This document shows positions 56,371 through 64,000 of a DNA stretch of 64,000 nucleotides, in pieces. The stretch covers positions 1 to 64,000 of the forward strand of contig JAUHXA010000029.1 of assembly GCA_030427245.1 (NCBI GenBank). The letters run 5' to 3'. Below the pieces are notes generated by a model that had not been told where the DNA came from, ran no database searches, and saw only the letters and a program-made list of their open reading frames with translations. Source of the stretch: Bacteroidia bacterium (GTDB lineage: Bacteria; Bacteroidota; Bacteroidia; Chitinophagales; UBA2359). Position 1 is the stretch's first letter, and every line of letters begins with the position of its first letter. A program made the position numbers and the translations under genes.

Positions 56371-59300
56371 CTAAAGTGTTTGTAATTCCTTCTTATTCCA
56401 CCATCTTTTAGTTGCTATTAGGCAAAGCCCTATCAAGATTGATAGAATACCTACCCAAGACATCCAATTCATTGAAGAAGTTTTTAATTCGAGAGGTTGA
56501 GGATTGCCAATATGCACAAAAGTAGCCCAAAAGTAGGGCGCTAATAGGCGGTTAGGTTCCGTTTGAAGATATTGAAGTTTGGCACTTCGCAGCGCATCAT
56601 TTTTAGATTGCCCTTCTAACAAATTGGCATGAAAATTCAATATTATATCTGCGGCAGCCTGGTCATTCACATTCCACAAACTCGTGACGATACTTGGACA
56701 TCCTGCATATAAAAATCCTTTTGACAAACTCATAATGCCCTCTCCTGGTCTCAATGTTCCCGAACCCGTATTGCAGGCACTCAATATAGCCAAATCAACG
56801 TCTAAGCGAATATTGAATAATTCATAAGTAGAAAGATAGTCGGTTACAAAATGTATGGTGTTAAACATTGGATCTTTTTCGCTCAGACAAGCGTGAGTTG
56901 CCAAGTGTAAAATATATCCATTTGCACCATATTTGATAAAATTATCTTTGGTTGCTTCTTCCTTCAAAAATACAGTACCCTTCATCATCTCTCCTAATTG
57001 TTCTACCTCCCGCTTACTTGCTTTCAGTTCTTGAAGCTCGCTCGACAAACAACTGCCATTTTTCCTAACTGTAGCATGGCTTCCTCGTTCTTCAAATACA
57101 GGCGCAAATCCCACGTAGTTTTCTTTTTTGTTTCTTCCCCTCGTATCCGTTTCCAATCCCTCTAATAGAAGGGTCGCAGAATAAGCGTAGCTAATACTGT
57201 ATTTTTTGATTAGGTAGTCCAAATTATGTAGTTCAAAACCTATTTTGTTAATGTTTTGTGGATAAGTCATCAATAAGGCCTCAAAAGGAATATAACCCAT
57301 GATGCCATCTGGAATGACCGTCAGCTGTCCAATATCTTGAAGTGAATTTTTAGAAGGAAGCATGTTTTCTACCAGGTATTGGAATATCCAATGAGCTGAA
57401 TACAAATATGCCCAGTAAGATTTTTCCATATCTTTGGTTTGAAAAGGATTAACCCTTAAGTTTTGCAGCAAAGTTTGAAAATGCTGTTCCAGTAAATGGT
57501 TATTAGGAATACTTTTTACTTCAATCGTATTGGAGGTAATAATAAAAACATAAACATCTTTTTTTCCTACAAAATATTCTAACAATACGTCTCCTTTTTC
57601 AGTTAGCTGCTTTTGAAGAGCCTCAATAGAAGCGACTTCAATATCATATTTCAGATGATAATAATCAGGATAGAATAGTTCAAGCGTGTCGCTTAGGGTT
57701 TGGTATTCTTGTTTTAAATCAAATATTTTTGTTTTCCAAAGTGATATTTTCGATGTATCTGCATTTTCAATAGATTTTTGTTTTTCTTCAAACAACTTTC
57801 GTTCATAGAAACTCATATCCCGTTTCAACAGCTCCTCTCTATTCAGGATGCTTTGCGGAATATTACCAAAAAGCAAGGCCTTTGATTCTTTGATGGACTC
57901 CAAAAGAATGGTGGCTTTGTTTTTTTCTGCAAATAGGAAGGCTTTTTTGAGGTAATTGACCGTTATTTTAGAGGGAGTCTTTGCCGGAGTATCTTCCAAG
58001 TTAGACAGCTCAAGGGCAACTTGGATACTTTTCTCATAAATAGGTAAAGCGTTTGCAGCCAATGTATGTTTTGAAGCTTCAGTCTGAAAATCGTGTCTCA
58101 TACCATCAATAACTTCTATAGCCAACTCAAAACTATTCAATGCGCTTACTAATAGACTTCGATCTTTCTTTTTTTGCTGAAACAAGAGAGCAAACAACTC
58201 GCCTTTCAAGTCCAAGATTTTTTGAAAAGTGTTTTTGTCGTTTACATCCTCTAAGGTAGGATTGTCTTGAATATCTTCCTTATTAAACTGAAGGGAAACA
58301 GCTATCAATGCTTGTTGACAATAATGAAGGGCAGTGTCCAATTGGTTTAGTCCATAATGAACTTTTGCAAGATTTGTATAACTTATCGCTACCCTTGGAT
58401 GTCTATCCCCATATTTATTTTTGCTAATATTTAGTGCGGCTTGGCCGAGTCTAAGAGCCTCTTTATAATTCTTTTGGTTTCTATATACAGCACTCATTTG
58501 TTCGTAAGTAATGTTCAAATCCCAAAGATTAAACCTGTTAATCTCAAATGCTTTTTGAGCAAAATAGAGACTGGAATCGGATTTTTCTAAATGGAGATAA
58601 GCTTGAGAAAGATTGTTATAACAAATAATCGTATTTTCGAGTGATCTGTCATCTACATCTGTTTGAGTTATCTGCAAACTCTTATCAAAATACCGAAGAG
58701 CTTCTTCGAATTCTTTTTGATACAAATGCGCCAAACCGATATTGGCATAAATCTCAGCACAATCAATACTGTTTTCTCCACTTATTTTTTTGTAAATGTC
58801 AATGGAACGATTGAGGAAATTAATGGCTTGCTTGTAATCACTTTTTGCAAAAAAGATAGCTCCAATATTATTGTAAATAGCTCCAATGGCATTTGAGTCA
58901 CCCCGTTTTTTGTATAAAACCAATGCTTTTTGACTTTCCTTCATTGCCTGATTGAAGTTTCCTTTGGTTTCATATAAGACTCCTTGCGAATGATACAGAT
59001 TAGCAAGAAGATCTATTTTACGTTTGGTTTCTGGTAGTTCTATTGCAACCACTAGCCCATCAATCAATGCACATTCCATATCGTTATATAAGCCTGTGTA
59101 GTAGGAGGCAAGGACTTGTAAGTACATGCACCAAGTATAGTCTTCCCAGAGATGCTTAAGGGCAAAAATACGGGCTGCTTGTTGTGTATAGTCCTTCGCT
59201 TTTTTGAACTGTCCATTAGAAAATAGATATTCTCCCTTGTGCTTGTATATATGACCAAGGCTTTTGTGGTCTTCACCCAAATACTTTTTTCCTTCGGTAA

Positions 59301-59637
59301 TGGCCTTTTGAAGGCAAGCCTTATTTTTATTATCTAAATGGGCTTTCTCGTATAATTTTGATAACAAAATATAACAATCTATATAAGCAATCCATTCACC
59401 TTTGTTTTGATAAATGGATTGCGCCTTTTTTATATTTTTTTCAGCATTGTCAAAATTTTGTATATTTTGGAGGGAATCGGCTCTTTCTAAATAAATATAT
59501 GGTAGAAGAACCTGTTCATTGTGGGAATTTTGAGCAGGAGATAATTCAACTGCTATACAAATAACAGAGTGAGAAAGTAATAAAAGAGCTGTTTGTATCC
59601 ATATTGGATACAAAAGAAACAGCATCGGCTTTGACAT
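56371..59637 (-). CDS. TPR-CHAT caspase-like protease, exported and membrane-anchored
   Basis: 1088 aa. N-terminal signal peptide (SKPMLFLLYPIWIQTALLLL), then about ten tetratricopeptide repeats (residues about 70-460, e.g. AIGAIYNNIGAIFFAKSDYK and YAQKAFEINR), a helical linker, a CHAT peptidase domain (about 760-1050) with catalytic His915 (HLATHACL) and Cys955 (ILSACNTGSG), and a C-terminal membrane segment (MSWVGILSILIGLCLIATKR). CHAT is a caspase-fold cysteine protease. In type III-E CRISPR the TPR-CHAT Csx29 cleaves Csx30 to release a sigma factor. Here the gene is next to a sigma factor and a TPR anti-sigma-like protein. Downstream of a 110-aa gene on the same strand. Confidence 0.88.
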   Translation of the reverse strand: MSKPMLFLLYPIWIQTALLLLSHSVICIAVELSPAQNSHNEQVLLPYIYLERADSLQNIQNFDNAEKNIKKAQSIYQNKGEWIAYIDCYILLSKLYEKAHLDNKNKACLQKAITEGKKYLGEDHKSLGHIYKHKGEYLFSNGQFKKAKDYTQQAARIFALKHLWEDYTWCMYLQVLASYYTGLYNDMECALIDGLVVAIELPETKRKIDLLANLYHSQGVLYETKGNFNQAMKESQKALVLYKKRGDSNAIGAIYNNIGAIFFAKSDYKQAINFLNRSIDIYKKISGENSIDCAEIYANIGLAHLYQKEFEEALRYFDKSLQITQTDVDDRSLENTIICYNNLSQAYLHLEKSDSSLYFAQKAFEINRFNLWDLNITYEQMSAVYRNQKNYKEALRLGQAALNISKNKYGDRHPRVAISYTNLAKVHYGLNQLDTALHYCQQALIAVSLQFNKEDIQDNPTLEDVNDKNTFQKILDLKGELFALLFQQKKKDRSLLVSALNSFELAIEVIDGMRHDFQTEASKHTLAANALPIYEKSIQVALELSNLEDTPAKTPSKITVNYLKKAFLFAEKNKATILLESIKESKALLFGNIPQSILNREELLKRDMSFYERKLFEEKQKSIENADTSKISLWKTKIFDLKQEYQTLSDTLELFYPDYYHLKYDIEVASIEALQKQLTEKGDVLLEYFVGKKDVYVFIITSNTIEVKSIPNNHLLEQHFQTLLQNLRVNPFQTKDMEKSYWAYLYSAHWIFQYLVENMLPSKNSLQDIGQLTVIPDGIMGYIPFEALLMTYPQNINKIGFELHNLDYLIKKYSISYAYSATLLLEGLETDTRGRNKKENYVGFAPVFEERGSHATVRKNGSCLSSELQELKASKREVEQLGEMMKGTVFLKEEATKDNFIKYGANGYILHLATHACLSEKDPMFNTIHFVTDYLSTYELFNIRLDVDLAILSACNTGSGTLRPGEGIMSLSKGFLYAGCPSIVTSLWNVNDQAAADIILNFHANLLEGQSKNDALRSAKLQYLQTEPNRLLAPYFWATFVHIGNPQPLELKTSSMNWMSWVGILSILIGLCLIATKRWWNKKELQTL

Positions 59638-59750
59638 ATTCAGCAGTGATTATAGTAACTCGTTAGGTCGAAGTTACAACATCTGCTTAAAAGACCGATA
59701 CAGTTTGTTTAAAAAATATTGATTTTTTTATAAAATATGGATTATTTCTA

Positions 59751-60083
59751 CTATACTGAAGGAGGAGCAAGAACTTCAACGGGAATACCTCTTTCTGTTC
59801 CGTCATTGACTCCGCTTAAGAAGAAGGTGACATCTGCATCGTATCCGTAACTACTCGGCACTAAGTCTTCGTCAAAAGTAGCTTGGCCAATGTAGGCTTG
59901 TTCGGTAGCGCTCCACGGCGCAGGAACAGGATTGTTAGTACAGTTAGGTTCATTGGAGTCAACTATAGAAAGATTTATGGTTGTAGCAAAATATTGTGGA
60001 TCTCCTCCTGTGACATTTATAACAATTTCCCCTATGGGTCTCATTTTTATTTTGATGTTTGCAATTTTCGGTTTCTCTGACAT
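59751..60083 (-). CDS. Small hypothetical protein linked to TPR-CHAT
   Basis: A 110-aa protein, MSEKPKIANIKIKMRPIGEI, with a beta-rich, Ig-like pattern (IVINVTGGDPQYFATTINLS, ADVTFFLSGVNDG) and no signal peptide or membrane segment. I do not recognise the family. It lies 113 bp upstream of the TPR-CHAT gene on the same strand, so it is probably co-transcribed; a substrate, inhibitor or sensor of the protease are all possible. Its 5' region carries two hairpins. Confidence 0.6.
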   Translation of the reverse strand: MSEKPKIANIKIKMRPIGEIVINVTGGDPQYFATTINLSIVDSNEPNCTNNPVPAPWSATEQAYIGQATFDEDLVPSSYGYDADVTFFLSGVNDGTERGIPVEVLAPPSV

Positions 60084-60132
60084 AGGTATAGGTTTGGTTA
60101 GTGATTAAAATCGAAGTACATAGATACAGAAA

Positions 60133-60167
60133 TAGCGACTATCTTCCAAATAAGTTGATAGTCGCTA
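60133..60167 (-). other. Hairpin in the leader of the TPR-CHAT unit
   Basis: A perfect 11-bp stem (60133-60143 with 60157-60167). On the minus strand it is followed by TTTCT, so it may be a weak terminator or an mRNA-leader structure 50 bp upstream of the 110-aa gene. Confidence 0.5.
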
Positions 60168-60240
60168 ACTTTCCTTATATGCATAATGTGAAAAATTGAG
60201 TGTAATGATTAGTTTTTCTTGGTTTTAGGTTTATATAATT

Positions 60241-60284
60241 TAAAAAAAATTGCATAGCTGAACGCTGAGGTACTCAGCTATGCA
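60241..60284 (-). terminator. Minus-strand intrinsic terminator upstream of the 110-aa gene
   Basis: A perfect 11-bp stem (60251-60261 with 60274-60284) followed on the minus strand by eight T. No annotated minus-strand gene lies to its right up to the sigma factor, so it ends either a small transcript or an attenuated leader. The 463-bp gap also contains a 28-codon minus-strand frame (60329-60415) and a 12-bp inverted repeat (60367-60378, 60515-60526). Confidence 0.65.
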
Positions 60285-60458
60285 TCATTGCCTCCAACTA
60301 TTTCATGGAATAACGAGCTGTATAACGATTATTGCTGACTTTCGGTTAATGAACACGAGAACTTCAAAAAGGTAACATCCTTTTTATTTTTCAACTCAAT
60401 TTTTTGTATCCTCATAAAACTTTTTCTGTATCTAACTATTTATTTTTCAGCTAAAAAC

Positions 60459-60466
60459 TATCTTTG
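60459..60466 (+). promoter_or_regulatory. Bacteroidota -7 box of the sigma factor gene
   Basis: TATCTTTG, full match to TAnnTTTG, 80 bp before the start codon. The copy of the inverted repeat at 60515-60526 would lie in the transcribed leader. Confidence 0.5.
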
Positions 60467-60546
60467 AAGTTAATTTATTTAATTTTTGGAAAAATTTTTG
60501 TTTTTATATAACCAATGTTACCTTTTGGGAAAAAAGTGTTCTTCTA

Positions 60547-61134
60547 ATGGATAAAGAAAGTTTTAAACAATTTTTAAAGGAAGCGTATAATTATTGTATT
60601 CCTCGACTGGTACATTTGACTCAATCTAAAGCAGATGCGGAAGATGCTTTTATGGAAGCCATTTATCAGTTCTGGAAAGATTTGCAGGAGAATAGAATCA
60701 AACACAAAGGTAATTTGAAAGCACTTATTCTTGTGAGTGCGAGAAATAAGTGGCTCAACAAAAATAGAAAGGAAAAAGGAGGTAAAACAAAAGTGTTTAG
60801 CTCTCCCTATGAAGTTATTGAGACACACCTCGACAACGAAAGCAGTAATATTGGTGATGAAGAAAGTTTTGATCCCTTGATAAAAGCAGAAAATCAAGCT
60901 GAACTAAATCTTCAAGACGCAAAAAGAAAAAAAGCTATGAATGAGGCCATGCAACAGCTAAGCAAAAAATGCCAATCATTACTTGTTCAATCTATTATCC
61001 ACAAAAAAAAGCTTAAAGATCTACAACAGTCGCTTGGTTTTGTGAGCCTTAATGCCATCAAAATGGCAAAGTCTCGATGTCGCAAAACGTTTATTCAAAA
61101 ATTTGAATTTATTATAAATTCATCTGAAAACTAA
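60547..61134 (+). CDS. ECF-type RNA polymerase sigma factor
   Basis: 195-aa sigma-70-family protein. Region 2 is recognisable by AYNYCIPRLVHLTQSKADAE, DAFMEAIYQFW and LKALILVSARNKWLN; region 4 by AMQQLSKKCQSLLVQSI followed by LKDLQQSLGF and a helix-turn-helix to KSRCRKTFIQ. It is linked by 5 bp to a membrane protein with TPRs that looks like its anti-sigma partner, and is divergent from the TPR-CHAT unit. It probably controls this module and its own operon. Confidence 0.82.
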   Translation: MDKESFKQFLKEAYNYCIPRLVHLTQSKADAEDAFMEAIYQFWKDLQENRIKHKGNLKALILVSARNKWLNKNRKEKGGKTKVFSSPYEVIETHLDNESSNIGDEESFDPLIKAENQAELNLQDAKRKKAMNEAMQQLSKKCQSLLVQSIIHKKKLKDLQQSLGFVSLNAIKMAKSRCRKTFIQKFEFIINSSEN

Positions 61135-61139
61135 TCATT

Positions 61140-61919
61140 ATGATTAACGATAAAGATTTTTTATTGATTGAATCTTATTTAGAAGATACACTAACAGAAG
61201 ATGCCAAAACATCATTTGAAGAAAGGCTCAGTACAGAAAAAGAACTGAACAAATATTTATCCTTAGTAATCGAATCCAATTTGTTTTTGGAGGAATTCGA
61301 CAAACAACAAAAAATTGAAGAATGGACAGGTATTCTTCAAGCGGAGCCTGAGCTCAACAAACCATTCACTGTCATCAAAACATTGGCAAACGTCAAGCAT
61401 AGTCAATTTGGTCGGTATGTACTTAGCATAGCAGCCTTGCTATTGATTTTTATAACTGTTTATATTTTTGCGCCCATTTCAAATCCGTCACCCGATCAAT
61501 TGGCAAGCCAATATTGGAGTGAAACAGCTCAGTTTTCTTATGCTGAAGCTCGAAGAGGCGGGATGCCAAAAACGATAGAAAGGACTACAAAAAGAATTTA
61601 TGACCTACACGAAGCAGGGGATTATGAAGCTGCTTTGCAAGCAATTGACGAGTTTTCTGTATCTGACGAAAAAATGACCCTCCTCAAAGGAAGCTGTTAT
61701 TACAATATGGGGAAAATAGAGGAAGCTATTCACACTTTTCAGCAGATTACTACGCTTCAAAATAGCTATACGGAGGATGAAGCCAAATGGTATCTTGCTC
61801 TCTGCTACTTAAAAAGTGGAGATACTCAAAAAGGTATGAAGGAACTTCATGAAATTATTGCTAAAAAACGTTGGAATTACAAACAGGCTACTGCACTATT
61901 GAGAGAAATGCCTCGCTAA
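61140..61919 (+). CDS. Membrane TPR protein, probable anti-sigma factor
   Basis: 259 aa: a cytoplasmic N-terminal helical segment typical of Bacteroidota anti-sigma proteins (LIESYLEDTLTEDAKTSFEE and STEKELNKYL), one membrane helix near residues 97-117, and a periplasmic domain with TPR-like repeats (DYEAALQAIDEF, NMGKIEEAIHTF, AKWYLALCYLKSGDTQKGMK). Location 5 bp after the sigma gene supports the role. TPRs on the outer side mirror those of the exported CHAT protease, suggesting a contact in the periplasm. Overlaps the convergent lipid synthase by 4 bp. Confidence 0.72.
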   Translation: MINDKDFLLIESYLEDTLTEDAKTSFEERLSTEKELNKYLSLVIESNLFLEEFDKQQKIEEWTGILQAEPELNKPFTVIKTLANVKHSQFGRYVLSIAALLLIFITVYIFAPISNPSPDQLASQYWSETAQFSYAEARRGGMPKTIERTTKRIYDLHEAGDYEAALQAIDEFSVSDEKMTLLKGSCYYNMGKIEEAIHTFQQITTLQNSYTEDEAKWYLALCYLKSGDTQKGMKELHEIIAKKRWNYKQATALLREMPR

Positions 61920-62641
61920 ATTTTTGAAGTAAAAGTGCTGTGTAAACCCACTGCAATAAAATAGACAATCGTTCCTACTGAAAGAGCCGTCCACCAAATA
62001 TTGACCTCTGGATATAACCAAATAATCGCCCCATTACTCACTATACACAATACAGTATTCGTTATATTCATCCACATCATTTTAGAAGTTCGACTAGGAT
62101 AAGGATACTTGATGGGAACAAAATGTAAAATGGCAAAGAAAAAAATAAGTCCAACATTGATAAAAGAAGAAAAAGTGAACACGAAAAACATGTAATGCAC
62201 CACAATGTTCCACAATACAGGAAAGCCCACAAAATGAAAGTCATCGGAAACCATCCCTGGTGTTCCGTAATAAAAAGCAGAAACTATTAACATCACCACC
62301 ACACAAGGCATTCGCCAACTTTCGTCTACTGCACCCATTTCGTAAAAAAAATAAGTGGGAATAATCGCATAGTTGGCAAAATCAATCACATAGTCCATGG
62401 CCTTGCCGTCAAAGTTGGGCAATACCTTTTTGACCCGAAACAAACGGGCAAATGTCCCATCTATCCCATCTATTATTAGAGCAATCAACAACCATAACAT
62501 AGCCTTTTGCCATTCGTGTGCGCTGATTGCTACTATTGCCAAAAAACCTGCAATAGCACCCGAAGCAGTAAAGGCTTGTACAGACCATGCCAACCCCTTT
62601 TCTAAGAAAGTGAACTCATTCGTCTTAACTGATGTATTCAT
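61916..62641 (-). CDS. CDP-alcohol phosphatidyltransferase, phosphatidylcholine-synthase-like
   Basis: 241 aa, about eight membrane segments. The CDP-alcohol phosphotransferase signature is seen as DGIDGTFAR ... DGKAMDYVID (DGxDGxxAR...GxxxDxxxD). FANYAIIPTYFFYE after the motif fits the Pcs type, which condenses CDP-diacylglycerol with choline, better than PgsA or PssA. Substrate assignment is tentative. Convergent with the anti-sigma gene (4-bp overlap), so not part of that operon. Confidence 0.75.
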   Translation of the reverse strand: MNTSVKTNEFTFLEKGLAWSVQAFTASGAIAGFLAIVAISAHEWQKAMLWLLIALIIDGIDGTFARLFRVKKVLPNFDGKAMDYVIDFANYAIIPTYFFYEMGAVDESWRMPCVVVMLIVSAFYYGTPGMVSDDFHFVGFPVLWNIVVHYMFFVFTFSSFINVGLIFFFAILHFVPIKYPYPSRTSKMMWMNITNTVLCIVSNGAIIWLYPEVNIWWTALSVGTIVYFIAVGLHSTFTSKI

Positions 62642-62822
62642 TTTTTATATAAATTATCAACCAATATTTTATTTGAAGTTTTTTAACAAAAGGATTAGCA
62701 ATAAAATAGAAGCTTATTTTGTGACAAATACTGTTTTGAAAAGTCCAAAAAATAACAATTCATTCAAAAAAAGCTTAACTACTACCAAGTAGTAGAGTTA
62801 CCTTGTCTTAAAGTGTTCTCTT

Positions 62823-62850
62823 GCCTGTAGTCGAATGACTGCAGGCTTTA
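62823..62850. terminator. Hairpin between lipid synthase and T9SS protein genes
   Basis: A 10-bp stem with one wobble (62823-62832 with 62837-62846), loop GAAT, 4 bp before the stop of the PKD protein gene on the minus strand; the plus strand runs into TTTA. A weak terminator. Confidence 0.4.
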
Positions 62851-62853
62851 CAC

Positions 62854-64000
62854 CTATATTTTTACCAATTTATAAATTTTTCGAGAATCTCCAATCTGCA
62901 ATTCTAACCAATAAGTCCCAATTGGTTGAAGAGTCAAATCCAAATTTTCCTGCAATTGGCGGATGTTTTCAAACTTTCTATCCATTACTTTTTGACCCAA
63001 GATATTGCTTACCTTCAAAATTACATTTTCTGATTGAGCCATTTCTATTTGCAGCAAATAATTACCGGTACTTGGATTGGGAAAAATCATCAAACTTTGA
63101 AGAACTGATTCTTCTTCGATATCTGTTAGAAACAATGAAAGGTAGCCATTTTTAAACTCTGCATCATTCCCTGCAGGGTTGGTGACCGTCAGCCCAACAT
63201 CATAATTGCCAGGAGTTTGGTAGCTGACAATGGGATTTTGAAGAGTTGAGTTAGCAGGGTTACCTCCTTCAAAAGTCCACGACCAAGAAGTAGGGATATT
63301 CACCGATTTGTCAAAGAAATTCACTGTAATTGGAACACCCGCCTCGGTTACATTTGCAGCAAAATCAGCCGTTGGTGTTTGATATGACCGACTTCCTTTG
63401 GCATACCAAGTAGGAAATTTGGCTTCCCTCGCCAAAATATTGGCATTGCCCAAAGGGGTAATTTTATCTGCTGCCAAAGGAACAACGGCAAGTATCGTAT
63501 CTCCTTGATCAATTGCAGTAAAAGCCAAGGCGTTGTCCTTAGGTGAATAAGAAGGAAAGTTGAGAATAGAATTGTCAAAAACATCAAAAGTTTTACCTGT
63601 TTCTGTATTGGCCGTCACCAATGTATTGGTTCCAGAGAAACTGTCAATGTAGTCAAAGCTGATAATGTGAGGAGAATTTTTGGCATAAGTAGGGTTCCCG
63701 ACTTGAATACCATCAGGCAAAGACGAGAATAGTTTGAAGATAACACCGCTGTCAAAATTGTCCTTGCTGTTGTCCCAAACTTTAATGATACCAATGTCCC
63801 AATAGTCGGTTTCTGTTCCAAAATTGCTGCTCAGAAGGTTCAATGCATCGTATAGAACGTACTGACCTGTTGGATCCCACTCGATAACATCCGCATATTG
63901 AGGTTCACTTTCGTCAACACCTTCTGCCGTTGAAGGATTAGTCAGTAGATATTGTTCTGAATCGCCTGACACCAAATCGAACACATAGATAGAACGGTCA
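62854..64000 (-). CDS. T9SS-secreted PKD-domain protein (5' end outside window)
   Basis: C-terminal part of a secreted protein; the frame continues open to the window edge. About the first 205 visible residues look like a WD40/TolB-like beta-propeller (DPTGQYVLYDALN, SPHIISFDYID, FPSYSPKDNALAFTA). A PKD domain follows (ITVNFFDKSVNIPTSWSWTF, then GNYDVGLTVTNPAG), and last a type A T9SS sorting domain (FPNPSTGNYLLQIE, LQPIGTYWLELQ, KIYKLVKI). It is exported by the gliding/type IX machinery to the surface or medium. Function unknown. Confidence 0.85.
   Translation of the reverse strand, partial: DRSIYVFDLVSGDSEQYLLTNPSTAEGVDESEPQYADVIEWDPTGQYVLYDALNLLSSNFGTETDYWDIGIIKVWDNSKDNFDSGVIFKLFSSLPDGIQVGNPTYAKNSPHIISFDYIDSFSGTNTLVTANTETGKTFDVFDNSILNFPSYSPKDNALAFTAIDQGDTILAVVPLAADKITPLGNANILAREAKFPTWYAKGSRSYQTPTADFAANVTEAGVPITVNFFDKSVNIPTSWSWTFEGGNPANSTLQNPIVSYQTPGNYDVGLTVTNPAGNDAEFKNGYLSLFLTDIEEESVLQSLMIFPNPSTGNYLLQIEMAQSENVILKVSNILGQKVMDRKFENIRQLQENLDLTLQPIGTYWLELQIGDSRKIYKLVKI

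Overview
The window reads as chromosomal DNA of a free-living or environmental member of the Bacteroidota. The evidence is: TAnnTTTG-type promoter -7 boxes, start sites without Shine-Dalgarno sequences, a C-terminal type IX secretion (T9SS) sorting domain, the rpmB-rpmG-DUF4295-ftsY ribosomal group, a bifunctional GNAT/nitrilase protein and a DUF6435 protein. Gene content fits a Saprospirales- or Cytophagales-like lineage, but no rRNA or species-level marker is present, so this is an inference. No tRNA, rRNA, CRISPR array or intact transposase gene was seen.

Layout. Positions 1-314 carry a cluster of DnaA-box-like nonamers (possible replication origin or DnaA-controlled promoter) ahead of recQ. 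Positions 2.6-8.9 kb hold ordinary enzymes: a GNAT/nitrilase fusion, an RhlE-type helicase, a CPBP protease, and a divergent pair of a FabH-like ketosynthase and an acyltransferase-like protein. Positions 8.9-23.2 kb look like an accessory block: an Rpn nuclease, a NACHT NTPase ending in 32 nearly identical pentapeptide repeats, a glycosyltransferase fused to a phosphodiester-glycosidase-like domain, two tandem eCIS-core (DUF4157) proteins with different kinase-like C-termini, and a kinase-RDD membrane protein. Positions 23.4-29.3 kb are an HscA-like Hsp70, a PfkB sugar kinase, recA, an SRPBCC protein and an RlpA-like lipoprotein.

Positions 29.3-34.9 kb form an assimilatory sulfur operon: sulfite reductase, SUMT and precorrin-2 dehydrogenase (siroheme supply), and APS reductase. 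Its 795-bp leader contains two short reading frames with runs of eight and six cysteine codons. Each is followed by a strong intrinsic terminator, which suggests tandem cysteine-sensing transcription attenuators.

Positions 35-44.2 kb carry an S41 protease, small lipoproteins and the complete rod-shape operon mreBCD-mrdA-rodA. Positions 44.9-56 kb carry a BatD-like protein, an M28 peptidase, a Gfo/Idh/MocA oxidoreductase, a zinc metallopeptidase, heme A synthase, rpmB-rpmG-DUF4295, ftsY, rimO, an MBL hydrolase and a membrane Fe-S oxidoreductase subunit. A 225-bp MITE-like element with matching 5-bp flanks follows.

Positions 56.4-61.9 kb hold a divergent module: a secreted or membrane-anchored TPR-CHAT caspase-like protease and a small protein on one strand, an ECF sigma factor and a membrane TPR anti-sigma-like protein on the other. 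The combination of TPR-CHAT protease, small partner, sigma factor and sigma regulator resembles the ancillary parts of the type III-E CRISPR (Craspase) system, but with no CRISPR component here. A phosphatidylcholine-synthase-like enzyme and a truncated T9SS-secreted PKD protein close the window. The three strongest leads are the tandem poly-cysteine attenuators, the TPR-CHAT/sigma module, and the paired eCIS-core kinase-like effectors.
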